Positions 6,647 to 13,656 of a DNA stretch of 15,964 nucleotides are shown piece after piece. The first letter of the stretch is position 1. Every line of letters begins with the position of its first letter. The stretch is taken from assembly GCA_015258095.1 (NCBI GenBank), contig JABZIV010000039.1:1-15964 (forward strand). Reading direction: 5' to 3'. The notes under the pieces are model-generated. The model was not told the origin of the DNA, did no database searches, and was given only the letters and a program-made list of their open reading frames with translations. The position numbers were made by a program, and so were the translations under genes. The DNA is from Lachnospiraceae bacterium. Lineage in GTDB: Bacteria > Bacillota > Clostridia > Lachnospirales > Lachnospiraceae.

Positions 6647-6979
6647 TTAATATTTTTCAAAGCGCTCCAGCGGTACCACCATAATGGTTGCTCCGCCAAT
6701 CTCCACTTCCATCGGCATCGTCGTATAATTCATCAGAGAACTTCCCGAAAGATACGGCATGTTCACCGTGATATTCTGCCTTCTTCCGCACTGCGTCTTA
6801 ATCAAATCAATACAATGATCCAGATCTTTATCTTCCAATGCAATCATCAGGGTCGTATTTCCTTTTTTCAAAAAACCGCCCGTGGTGGAAAGTCTGGTCA
6901 CCACAAAATGATCCTGCATCAATGCAGTAACAACATCATCTTCATTGTCATTTCGTACAATCGCATAAACAAGCTTCAT
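6647..6979 (-). CDS. darA: Cyclic-di-AMP receptor, PII-like (DarA/PstA, DUF970)
   Basis: This is a 110-residue trimeric PII-like protein that binds the second messenger c-di-AMP; what it then regulates is not settled even in model species. Diagnostic blocks are MKLVYAIVRNDNEDDV, the ligand-loop motif TRLSTTGGFLKKGNTT, CGRRQNITVN and the C-terminal MEVEIGGATIMVVPLERF. I chose the ATG at 6979 over one at 7018: it gives the family's usual length of about 109 residues with the usual MKL start and has GGGCAGG just upstream. It is the last gene before a terminator and lies 54 bases from the tmcAL stop. In many Bacilli the gene sits by tmk and holB; here it sits by tmcAL, so its setting gives no clear hint of a partner. 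Confidence 0.93.
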   Translation of the reverse strand: MKLVYAIVRNDNEDDVVTALMQDHFVVTRLSTTGGFLKKGNTTLMIALEDKDLDHCIDLIKTQCGRRQNITVNMPYLSGSSLMNYTTMPMEVEIGGATIMVVPLERFEKY

Positions 6980-7033
6980 ATCCTGCCCTTTCCGGCGAAA
7001 GCCTAAACCACTCCTCACTGACTATCCATTTTA

Positions 7034-8170
7034 TCATATTTTTAAAAAATATTCACGAAATTCATTCTGTGCAAAGGGAGCAATACTCTGATAAATTTTT
7101 GCAGCAAAGAGATCGGTTCGAAAACTTTTATTCCTAAGAAGCGGAGGATTTTCCCGGATACTTTTTCCCAAACTGTAAATCGTGTCCTTCGGCAAATACG
7201 GAAGCAGTCGCGTACCGGCTTTGCTTACAGCAAGCGCTCTATAATAGCTGAATGCTTTTCTTTTCTCCTCCTCTACATCCGTTTCCCGAATATCCAGAAG
7301 AATATGGAGCAGTGCACGACTGACTCGGGAATAGGTGTAATTTTTTCCTTTTAATGCCTGCACAATCGTGCTGAAAGTTTCTTCTTCCTTCGGACAAAAA
7401 GAAAAGTCTTTCAAAAAATGCCCGATACGGTCAGAAAGTGCCCCGCTCACATCTCGGAATACGGTAAAATCCGTTTGTTCTTTCTCCAGTTCCATGAGAC
7501 GATAAAAAAGATAACGACTAAGACACGATCCATCCGCAAACATTTTGTCCCTTGTCTTTCGAAAATGCTCTCTTAACGCATGCGCGGAAGGAAAACGCAT
7601 ATCCCTGGAAACAAGCGCTGCCGTAAAGTCGACAGACAATTCTTCCATTGCCATAAGGTATGCGATACCCAAAGTATCATTGGGAAGAATTCGTCCCTTA
7701 AAAAAATCCTCCAAGGCTCTTTCTCGCGCGACAGGATAAGATAAGCCACTCGAAAGGTATGCACGAAAGCGTTCCTGGTAGCACGGATTTTCTTCCTCAT
7801 GCAAAAGAAAAGAGGCAAGTTCTTTCACTCTTTCTAGATTACCGCACTCCGACCCGAAAGCCAGACAGTCTACAAATTGCAACTCTTTCAGTAATTTTAC
7901 CGCCCCGTATCCAAAGTCACGACTCCCCGAAAGAGAAAAGAAGACGGGCAATTGCAGAATCAAGTCCACGCCGGAAAGAACGGCTTCTTTCGCCCGTTCA
8001 AACTTGGAAAAAAAAGCCGGCTCACCGCGCTGTACAAAATCGCCGGACATTACGGCAAGAATATAGTCTGCTCCATACTTCGTTCGAATTTCCTGTAGAA
8101 AGTGCGCATGCCCTTTGTGGAACGGATTAAACTCGGTAATCACGCCCACTACTTTTTTTCCGTCTACCAT
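7034..8170 (-). CDS. tmcAL: tRNA(Met) cytidine acetate ligase family protein (TmcAL/YlbM), short and divergent
   Basis: TmcAL makes N4-acetylcytidine at the wobble position of elongator tRNA-Met by activating acetate with ATP. The N-terminus is a clear nucleotidyltransferase fold, with VVGVITEFNPFHKGH carrying the H18-x-G-H21 signature, then MSGDFVQRGEPAFFSKFERA, GVDLILQLPVFFS, SGLSYPVARERAL and PNDTLGIAYLMAME. At 378 residues it is somewhat shorter than the roughly 400-residue Bacillus protein. The block that I recall as R...YHD followed several residues later by SAT-x-IR is here compressed to VSRDMRFPSAHALR, without the YHD part. GGAG lies 8 bases before the ATG, which overlaps the end of the MBL gene by 7 bases. 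Family membership is firm; full catalytic activity is less sure. Confidence 0.85.
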   Translation of the reverse strand: MVDGKKVVGVITEFNPFHKGHAHFLQEIRTKYGADYILAVMSGDFVQRGEPAFFSKFERAKEAVLSGVDLILQLPVFFSLSGSRDFGYGAVKLLKELQFVDCLAFGSECGNLERVKELASFLLHEEENPCYQERFRAYLSSGLSYPVARERALEDFFKGRILPNDTLGIAYLMAMEELSVDFTAALVSRDMRFPSAHALREHFRKTRDKMFADGSCLSRYLFYRLMELEKEQTDFTVFRDVSGALSDRIGHFLKDFSFCPKEEETFSTIVQALKGKNYTYSRVSRALLHILLDIRETDVEEEKRKAFSYYRALAVSKAGTRLLPYLPKDTIYSLGKSIRENPPLLRNKSFRTDLFAAKIYQSIAPFAQNEFREYFLKI

Positions 8171-8940
8171 TCGATAATCTCCGATATATCCCCCCTCTTT
8201 GCTACAGAAAGGGAAAGGGATGTGGACGAAAGATGCTTTTTAACCGTTTCCAGTGCAAGCTCTTCCGTATTATTCTCCGCACTCAAATGCCCTAAAAGAA
8301 CTTTTTTCAGCTTCTTTTCATACACCGCTTCCAAAAGTTCCCCACTCCGCTCATTGGATAGATGTCCGTAATCGGATAGGATTCTCCTCTTTAAATCATA
8401 GGGATAGGGACCATTCTCCAGCATTGCAATGTCATGGTTTGCTTCCAAGAGAAGAACATCCAGATCTTTTAAGTGATTTACCGTATAGGCGTCAAAGTTT
8501 CCGAGATCCGTTGCTATGGCAAGGTGTTTATCCCCTTCCTCCACTCTATACGCCACAGGTTCTCTCGTATCATGGGAAATACTGAACGGAATAAGCCGCA
8601 AATCCCGCATAGGGAAACACGCATCCGTCAGAATGGGGTGCAGAAGTTCTTTCGGAAATTCTTTTAACGCCTTACAAAGCAGAATTCCCTGTAAGGTTCC
8701 GAGACTGGCATAGACGGGAATCGGTACTTTTCTTAGAATTGCCCCCAGCGCTTTGATATGATCGTTATGTTCGTGCGTGATGAAAATCGCATCCAGATCC
8801 GAAAGTTCCAGATGAATGCTCTTTAATCCCCTTTCAATCGTCCGGATCCCCGCTCCGCAGTCCAGCAAAATATGTGTTTTTTCCGTTCCAATATAGCTAC
8901 AATTTCCATTAGATCCGCTGGATAAACTGGCAAAGCGCAT
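8164..8940 (-). CDS. walJ: MBL-fold metallohydrolase, WalJ/YycJ-like
   Basis: This 258-residue cytoplasmic metallo-beta-lactamase-fold protein resembles WalJ (YycJ), a putative nuclease that in Bacilli is linked to the WalRK system and to DNA replication or repair. The start MRFASLSSGSNGNCSYI is typical of the group. The metal-binding motif is T55-H56-E-H58-N-D60-H61, followed by SHDTREPVAYRV, AIATDLGNFD, LLLEANHD and a late GHLS block, so the metal ligands look complete. No walR or walK is nearby; it sits between coaE and tmcAL. The ATG overlaps the 3' end of coaE by 32 bases, with GGGTG before it inside coaE, so the start is moderately certain. The natural substrate is not known to me. Confidence 0.85.
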   Translation of the reverse strand: MRFASLSSGSNGNCSYIGTEKTHILLDCGAGIRTIERGLKSIHLELSDLDAIFITHEHNDHIKALGAILRKVPIPVYASLGTLQGILLCKALKEFPKELLHPILTDACFPMRDLRLIPFSISHDTREPVAYRVEEGDKHLAIATDLGNFDAYTVNHLKDLDVLLLEANHDIAMLENGPYPYDLKRRILSDYGHLSNERSGELLEAVYEKKLKKVLLGHLSAENNTEELALETVKKHLSSTSLSLSVAKRGDISEIIEW

Positions 8941-9493
8941 CTTTCACCCTTTCTACGTCTCCTGCATTCTGTAAAACAAAATCGGCACAATCCCTGTATT
9001 CCTCTATATGCTGTGCCTCTATCATTTCCCTTGCTTCCCTCTCCGTATAGCCTCTTTTTTCAACCAATCGGGCAATACGGATAGGCATAGGCGCCTCTAC
9101 GAAGAGGACGGCATCCGCAAGGGACAAAAAAGCTTGATTGGGTAGTGCGGTCTCGACCGCAAGCTTCCCCCCTTCTTGTCTTGTCAAATGGATTCTTTCT
9201 TCCGTTTTCCGATAAACCATGGGATGAACCAGCGTTTCAACTTTTTTCCTGTATGTACAGTTCGAGAGCAGTAAACTTCGAAAGTCATCAAATGCCAAAT
9301 CTCCATTCTCTTGAAATACTTTTTTCGGGAGAAATGCACGAAGCGCAGACAGGAATGCACGATCTTGATAACAATCCTTGGCCAGACGATCCATCTCTAT
9401 CGTTTCATAATGAAACTGCTCTCTCAAGAGATGTAAAACCGTGCTTTTGCCGCTTCCCATGCCGCCGATTACCGCTAAGATATCTTTTTGCAA
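8909..9493 (-). CDS. coaE: Dephospho-CoA kinase
   Basis: CoaE phosphorylates the 3'-hydroxyl of dephospho-CoA with ATP, the last step of CoA synthesis. The 194 residues show the P-loop G10-GMGSGKS-T18 near the start, EMDRLAKDCYQ (the acidic substrate-site region), HPMVYRKTEERI, an ETALP segment where the family has a DVPLL-like block, VLFVEAPMPIRIARL and the lid region EKRGYTEREAREMIEAQ. There is no usable ATG before the P-loop: the ORF begins with TTG at 9493, and the codon just before it is ATT. A GGAG lies 11 bases from the TTG but 8 from the ATT. The gene follows the 86-residue unknown by 27 bases and overlaps walJ. CoA made here is a substrate for pta, encoded downstream. Confidence 0.93.
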   Translation of the reverse strand: MQKDILAVIGGMGSGKSTVLHLLREQFHYETIEMDRLAKDCYQDRAFLSALRAFLPKKVFQENGDLAFDDFRSLLLSNCTYRKKVETLVHPMVYRKTEERIHLTRQEGGKLAVETALPNQAFLSLADAVLFVEAPMPIRIARLVEKRGYTEREAREMIEAQHIEEYRDCADFVLQNAGDVERVKDALCQFIQRI

Positions 9494-9520
9494 AATAGGC
9501 TCTACTCCTTTTTTATCTCA

Positions 9521-9781
9521 CTATGCGTTTTCCGCCCTTTTACTGAGAAACTGTCGGATTTCTTCTATTCCTTCTGTAGAAAACGGAAAGAAAAAAATTT
9601 CTTTCTCCTTGTCCTCCGTATTTTCAAAGGAAAAAGGCTCCTTCCAGACAAAGAGTCTCAAGCGTAAGTCTTCCCCTTCTTCCGCTTTCTCAATAGCATA
9701 GCGCATCCCCTGAAAAGAACCGGTATACCGTGCTTTTTTCAGGTAACTCAAAGGAAGGAGATCCATTTTATCAATTTCCAT
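9521..9781 (-). CDS. Conserved-looking small protein between polA and coaE, function unknown
   Basis: This is an 86-residue soluble acidic protein with no signal peptide, membrane segment or metal motif. It opens MEIDKMDLLPLSYLKKARYTGSF (first part shown) and continues with a MRYAIEKAEE element, RLRLFVWKEPFSFENTEDKEKE and FPFSTEGIEEIRQFL, which looks like alternating beta strands ending in a helix. The pattern resembles, from memory only, a small hypothetical protein found in the same place in other Lachnospiraceae. Its ATG shares one base with the polA stop codon (TGATG), with GGAGG 10 bases upstream inside polA, so its translation is tightly coupled to DNA polymerase I. coaE begins 27 bases after its stop. 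Coupling and codon use like its neighbours argue that it is real. No function can be assigned. Confidence 0.75.
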   Translation of the reverse strand: MEIDKMDLLPLSYLKKARYTGSFQGMRYAIEKAEEGEDLRLRLFVWKEPFSFENTEDKEKEIFFFPFSTEGIEEIRQFLSKRAENA

Positions 9782-12378
9782 CAGTGCGCTTCCTCCCAGT
9801 TCTTTCCGCTCTTCGCTTCTACAAGAAAAGGCACGGGAAGTTTCATCGCGTTCTCCATGGAAGAAACGAGAATCTCTCTCACCTCTGAAAGTTCTCGCTC
9901 AGGCACCTCCAGAAGCAACTCATCATGTACCTGTAGAACGATTTTGCTTCGGAGATTCCTCTCCTCCAGACGCTGAAAAACCGTATTCATGGCAATCTTC
10001 ATCATATCCGCGGCAGTTCCCTGTATCGGGGCATTCATCGCCACCCGCTCACTGAAACTGCGACGCATAAAGTTTGCAGCGTGAATCTCCGGGAGCGGTC
10101 TTCTCCTTCCAAGAAGGGTCTTCGCATAACCGTGTTCTCTTGCAAATTCAATTTCCTGGTCAAGATATTCTTTGACCTTCGGATAGGTCTCAAAATATCT
10201 TGTGATATATTCTTTCGCTTCCGCTCGCCCGATACTCAGCCCTTCCGACAGTCCAAAGGCGGAGATTCCATAGACGATTCCAAAATTCACGGCCTTCGCA
10301 TTTCTACGCAAGGTATCCGTCACGGCAGAAAGGGGAACGTGAAAAACCTGAGAAGCCGTAACCTTATGAATATCCCTATCCGAACGATAGGCTTCTATCA
10401 ACTTTTCATCTCCGGACAGTGCTGCGAGAATTCGAAGCTCAATCTGAGAATAATCCGCATCCAAGAAAACACAGCCTTCCTTCGGAATGAAGACAGCACG
10501 AAACTTTTTTCCCATCTCCGTACGAATGGGAATATTCTGCAAGTTCGGATCGGTAGAGGAGAGTCTTCCCGTTGCCGTCACCGTCTGCTGAAAAACGCCG
10601 TGAATTCGTTCATCTTCTCCGATATAGCCTAAAAGCCCTTCCGCATAGGTGGAGTTCAGCTTGGCATAAGTCCGATACTCCAGAATTTTTCCTACAAAGG
10701 GATAGTCTTCCTGCAATTTTTCCAATACATCCACTGCAGTAGAGTATCCGGTTTTTGTCTTTTTCCCGCCGGGAATTCCCATTTTCTCAAAAAGGATGAT
10801 TCCCAGCTGCTGCGGCGAATTCAGATTAAACGTTTCTCCCGCCATCTGATAGATTTCTTTCTGTAAGCCGTCAATCTTCTCTCGTAAAACTTTTCCGTAG
10901 GAGAGCAGTTTCTCCCTATCTACACGAATGCCGGACTCTTCCATCGAAAAAAGCACACGAATCAAGGGAAGTTCCACTTCCCGGTAGAGCTTCCAGAGTT
11001 CTTCTTCCCGTAATTTTTCAAACAGGACATCTTTCGCTTTCCAGCACACCAAAGCCTGACAGATACCTAACTCTTTCTTTTCTTTCCATTCCTTCTCTCC
11101 CGGAAGGATAAGCGATAAGTAGTCTCTCGCCAAATCATCATAAAAATAACTGTCTTTTAAGGGGTTTAGAAGATAAGCCGCAAGAGACAAGTCATAGACT
11201 TCCGCCACAGCCATCTCTCTACAAAGATGCATTTCCTTCTTTGCATCCAAAGTGTAGACTTTGCACCCCTCAAAAAGGGAAGCCGCTTTCTCCTGAAAAA
11301 CGGAGAAAAGAATCCGATAAAGCCGTTCAGCGGAAAGCGCAAGATAAACCACCTTTTCTTCCTCTTCTTCCTTGAGAAGAAGAGCAAATTCTCCCTGCGC
11401 GCGCGCATCCTTTGCTACAACGGAAAAGAGATAGGGGTCTTCCACTTCTTTCCACAGCGGTAGAACAAAGCCTTCCTCTTCTTCAGCAGATTCTGCACTA
11501 AAACGGGGAATCAGAGAACGGAATTCCCACTTCCGGACCAGTTCCAGGCTTTTCGGATTCGCATATCGGTCGAACTTTGCCTCCGAAAAGGAGAAAGAAA
11601 CCGGTGCATCGAGACAAATGGTCGCCAGTTCCTTGGACAGCTTCGCCAACGAAAAGTTCTCTTTCAGTTCCTCTCCCGCTTTCGGTTTTCTCGGCACTTT
11701 AAACGCAGGGTCCTCGGCATGCGCTAAGGCGTTCTCAATACTATGATACTTTTGGATAATCCAGGACGCTGTTTTTTCTCCCATTCCGGGAACGCCGGGG
11801 ATATTGTCGGAACTGTCTCCCATCAGGGCTTTCAAATCGATAAATTCCTTTGGGCTGACGCCCCACTCGGCTTCGACATCTTTAGGATAATAATTATAGA
11901 CCGTGGTCTCCCCTCTCGCCGTCTTCGGAAGGCTAATCTTGATATGGGTATCGGCGAGCTGAAGGAGATCTCTGTCCCCCGAAACGATCGTAATCTCGTG
12001 TCCTTCTTCCTGCATCCGCTTCGCGACGGTACCGAGAATATCATCCGCTTCATATCCTTCTTTCGTAAGTATCGGAACATGCATGGCGGAGAGCATTTCC
12101 TGTATCATGGGAACCTGCTGTTTTAATTCGTCCGGCATCGCCTTTCTTGTTCCTTTGTACGCAGAATACATCGTATGCCGAAAAGTGGGGCAAGGCATAT
12201 CAAAGGCGACTGCCAGATATTCCGCCTCTTCCTGGTCTATTTCCTTAAACAAAATGTTTAAAAAACCGAAAACCGCATTCGTAGGAACACCGTCTTTATT
12301 ATTTAAAATAGGGACTCCGTAAAAAGCCCTCGATAAAATGCTATGACCATCTATCAACAATAATTTATGCTTATCCAA
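9781..12378 (-). CDS. polA: DNA polymerase I (proofreading domain inactive)
   Basis: Pol I fills gaps in repair and removes RNA primers. Of its 865 residues, about 1-290 form the 5'-nuclease (LLLIDGHS with D10, PTFRHTMYSAYKGTRKAMP, YEADDILGT, SGDRDLLQL, ALMGDSSDNIPGVPGMGEK). About 300-470 correspond to the 3'-5' exonuclease fold but lack the DxE metal motif; instead there is a Glu-rich LLLKEEEEEK stretch, so proofreading should be lost, as in Bacillus and Thermus enzymes. About 480-865 are the polymerase: TGRLSSTDPNLQNIPIR, motif A DADYSQIELR (640-649), motif B RRNAKAVNFG (691-700) with Phe at 699, and motif C QVHDE (816-820). The start is TTG at 12378, with AGGAGG five bases upstream; no nearby ATG fits. 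It overlaps the upstream zf-HC2 gene by 8 bases. Confidence 0.98.
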   Translation of the reverse strand: MDKHKLLLIDGHSILSRAFYGVPILNNKDGVPTNAVFGFLNILFKEIDQEEAEYLAVAFDMPCPTFRHTMYSAYKGTRKAMPDELKQQVPMIQEMLSAMHVPILTKEGYEADDILGTVAKRMQEEGHEITIVSGDRDLLQLADTHIKISLPKTARGETTVYNYYPKDVEAEWGVSPKEFIDLKALMGDSSDNIPGVPGMGEKTASWIIQKYHSIENALAHAEDPAFKVPRKPKAGEELKENFSLAKLSKELATICLDAPVSFSFSEAKFDRYANPKSLELVRKWEFRSLIPRFSAESAEEEEGFVLPLWKEVEDPYLFSVVAKDARAQGEFALLLKEEEEEKVVYLALSAERLYRILFSVFQEKAASLFEGCKVYTLDAKKEMHLCREMAVAEVYDLSLAAYLLNPLKDSYFYDDLARDYLSLILPGEKEWKEKKELGICQALVCWKAKDVLFEKLREEELWKLYREVELPLIRVLFSMEESGIRVDREKLLSYGKVLREKIDGLQKEIYQMAGETFNLNSPQQLGIILFEKMGIPGGKKTKTGYSTAVDVLEKLQEDYPFVGKILEYRTYAKLNSTYAEGLLGYIGEDERIHGVFQQTVTATGRLSSTDPNLQNIPIRTEMGKKFRAVFIPKEGCVFLDADYSQIELRILAALSGDEKLIEAYRSDRDIHKVTASQVFHVPLSAVTDTLRRNAKAVNFGIVYGISAFGLSEGLSIGRAEAKEYITRYFETYPKVKEYLDQEIEFAREHGYAKTLLGRRRPLPEIHAANFMRRSFSERVAMNAPIQGTAADMMKIAMNTVFQRLEERNLRSKIVLQVHDELLLEVPERELSEVREILVSSMENAMKLPVPFLVEAKSGKNWEEAH

Positions 12379-12715
12379 AGACCCCTCCTACAGCGGCAAA
12401 AAGAAAATAAAAGCCTGAAAAAGCAATGGCCCAAAAAACCAAGGTTTCCGAAACCAGACGTGTTGCAGAGAAAAAATGGCAGCGAAAAAGAAAATGATGC
12501 GCCTCCTCCTCCAATTCCCGGTAGGAATGCTCCATATTCATATCCTCCTCGCCATCCAGACTGCGAATACCGTGATAAATCATGTGTGTAATTCTCAGTT
12601 CCTCTCTACAGTCCGGGCAAGTTGCAATATGCTTCAGGAAGTCCTCCATTTTCTCTTCTTCCCAGTTTTCCTGCACATAATCATAGATATATTTTCTCGC
12701 TTCCAAACAGTTCAC
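12371..12715 (-). CDS. zf-HC2 (anti-sigma-like) small membrane protein, no sigma partner nearby
   Basis: The protein has 114 residues. The N-terminal part carries the zinc-finger pattern of anti-sigma factors: C3, then H29-x3-C33-x2-C36 (FLKHIATCPDCREEL). A single hydrophobic segment lies at about 90-111 (LVFWAIAFSGFYFLFAAVGG), so the zinc domain should face the cytoplasm with the C-terminus at or across the membrane. A second cluster, HHFLFRCH, lies between the two. The start is GTG at 12715, decided by GGAG six bases upstream; the ATG just before it runs into a stop. It is the first gene of the polA operon, with no ECF sigma gene beside it in the window. An anti-sigma role is inference from the domain; it could equally be a zinc- or redox-sensing membrane protein with another partner. 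Confidence 0.75.
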   Translation of the reverse strand: MNCLEARKYIYDYVQENWEEEKMEDFLKHIATCPDCREELRITHMIYHGIRSLDGEEDMNMEHSYRELEEEAHHFLFRCHFFSATRLVSETLVFWAIAFSGFYFLFAAVGGVFG

Positions 12716-12765
12716 AAACTACTCCATCTTTCCTATCTTCCTTTTACAAAGAATACGGCTAGAGC

Positions 12766-12784
12766 GCGTGCCTAAAATGCACGC
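12766..12784. repeat. GC-rich inverted repeat between the polA operon and tRNA-Leu
   Basis: GCGTGC (12766-12771) and GCACGC (12779-12784) pair perfectly across 7 bases, in otherwise AT-rich DNA. It is not followed by a T-run on either strand, so it is unlikely to be a terminator. It lies about 50 bases upstream of the zf-HC2 GTG and could be an operator or a leader hairpin of that operon. I could not pick a convincing promoter for that operon in the 122-base gap 12716-12837. Confidence 0.35.
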
Positions 12785-12797
12785 CTCAAAAATATTC

Positions 12798-12826
12798 TTG
12801 CAAAAGAAATATAAATATGCTACTCT
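12798..12826 (+). promoter_or_regulatory. Probable tRNA-Leu promoter
   Basis: TTGCAA (12798-12803), 17 bases, then TACTCT (12821-12826) preceded by TGC (extended -10); the mature tRNA starts 12 bases after the -10. TTGCAA is its own reverse complement, so the same element could also serve the opposite strand. Confidence 0.5.
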
Positions 12827-12837
12827 TTATAGCGCTT

Positions 12838-12916
12838 GCCGCTGTGGCGGAATGGCAGACGCACTTGACTCAAAATCAAGCGGGAAACCGTGCCGGTTCA
12901 AGTCCGGCCAGCGGCA
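12838..12916 (+). tRNA. tRNA-Leu, anticodon CAA
   Basis: The 79-nt cloverleaf can be drawn in full. The acceptor stem GCCGCTG (12838-12844) pairs with CAGCGGC (12909-12915), followed by discriminator A. The D stem is GCG/CGC, the anticodon stem CTTGA/TCAAG with loop CTCAAAA giving anticodon CAA (reads UUG), and the T arm GCCGG-TTCAAGT-CCGGC. The variable arm, CGGGAAACCGT, forms a 3-bp stem, a short class II arm that fits leucine. The 3' CCA is not encoded. It is the only plus-strand gene in the window and is followed within a few bases by a terminator. Confidence 0.95.
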
Positions 12917-12921
12917 GTAGG

Positions 12922-12953
12922 AAAGAGGAAAGAAAGTTCTTTCCTCTTTTTTT
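12922..12953 (+). terminator. Intrinsic terminator after tRNA-Leu (probably bidirectional)
   Basis: A 13-bp perfect inverted repeat, AAAGAGGAAAGAA with TTCTTTCCTCTTT (12922-12934 and 12937-12949), is followed by TTTT on the plus strand. The arms are nearly joined, so two or so inner pairs will be open in the loop. The same hairpin also lies past the upp stop on the minus strand, with a poorer T-run there. Confidence 0.85.
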
Positions 12954-12959
12954 GTTCTT

Positions 12960-12994
12960 AACGAGTATCGTCGCATGACACACGATATCTCGTT
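12960..12994. repeat. 12-bp hairpin just past the upp stop codon
   Basis: AACGAG+TATCGT (12960-12971) pairs with ACGATA and CTCGTT (12982-12987, 12989-12994) with a one-base bulge and a 10-nt loop. It begins 12 bases after the upp stop. Neither strand has a T-run next to it, so on its own it is not a classic terminator; it may protect the upp mRNA 3' end or act together with the neighbouring 12922-12953 hairpin. Confidence 0.5.
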
Positions 12995-13005
12995 TCGTTC
13001 TCCAC

Positions 13006-13656
13006 CTATTTCGTACCGAAGATACGATCGCCGGCATCTCCGAGACCCGGACAGATATAGGCATTCTCATTCAACTCCCGATCCAGATTACCAACATAAA
13101 TCTGTACATCCGGATGCTCTTCATGAATCTTCCGTACTCCTTCCGGAGCCGCGATAATACAAACAAACTTAATCTTTTTGCCGCCATGTTTCTTAATCTG
13201 TGTGATGGCATCCACACCGGAACCGCCCGTTGCTAGCATCGGATCGCATACAACGATAATTCTTTCTTCAATCGGACTCGGTAACTTACAGAAATACTCT
13301 ACAGGCTTGTGTGTTTCCTCGTTCCGATACAGACCGATATGTCCGATTTTAGCGGAGGGAACCAGAGCGGTAAGTCCGGAGACCATACCGAGTCCTGCAC
13401 GAAGAATCGGCACAATCGCCAATTTTCTACCGGCAATCACATACGTTTCCGCCTTTTCAATCGGTGTCTCGACCGGTGTCTTGGTCATAGGAAGATCGGA
13501 CAGTGCCACAAAACCCATGAGCATCGCAATTTCTTCTACAAGCTGCCGAAACTCGTTGGTTCCGGTATTCTTATCTCTTAAAATCGAGATTTTATGCGTA
13601 ATCAGGGGGTGATCCAAAATATAAACATTTTCACCAAATTCATTCATCTTATTCAT
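13006..13656 (-). CDS. upp: Uracil phosphoribosyltransferase
   Basis: Upp salvages uracil by joining it to PRPP to give UMP. The 216 residues compare with a usual length of about 209. Visible motifs are HPLITHKISILRDKNT, FRQLVEEIAMLM, VPILRAGLGMV, YRNEETHKPVEYFCKLP (hood region), the PRPP loop VCDPMLATGGSGVDA, IIAAPEGV and the C-terminal uracil-binding ICPGLGDAGDRIFGT. The first ATG at 13656 overlaps the end of the beta-helix gene by 8 bases; a second in-frame ATG at 13647 is also possible, since AGGAG lies only 3 bases from the first and 12 from the second. It is the last gene of the topB transcript seen here. No uracil permease or PyrR is in the window, and no PyrR-type leader is visible. 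Confidence 0.97.
   Translation of the reverse strand: MNKMNEFGENVYILDHPLITHKISILRDKNTGTNEFRQLVEEIAMLMGFVALSDLPMTKTPVETPIEKAETYVIAGRKLAIVPILRAGLGMVSGLTALVPSAKIGHIGLYRNEETHKPVEYFCKLPSPIEERIIVVCDPMLATGGSGVDAITQIKKHGGKKIKFVCIIAAPEGVRKIHEEHPDVQIYVGNLDRELNENAYICPGLGDAGDRIFGTK

Noticed and set aside
6980..7018. Longer darA start at 7018
   Set aside because: It adds 13 residues (MRSGLGFRRKGQD) not seen in the family; the ATG at 6979 has its own ribosome binding site and gives the usual length.
10081..10632. 183-codon plus-strand ORF opposite polA
   Set aside because: Antisense shadow of the conserved polymerase domain; low-complexity composition and no family resemblance.
12876..13070. Minus-strand ORF of 64 codons across the tRNA-Leu, ending in PLAGLEPARFPA
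   Set aside because: This is the antisense of the tRNA; 'AGLEPARF'-type peptides are a well-known artefact of reading tRNA-Leu backwards. It also covers the terminator hairpin.
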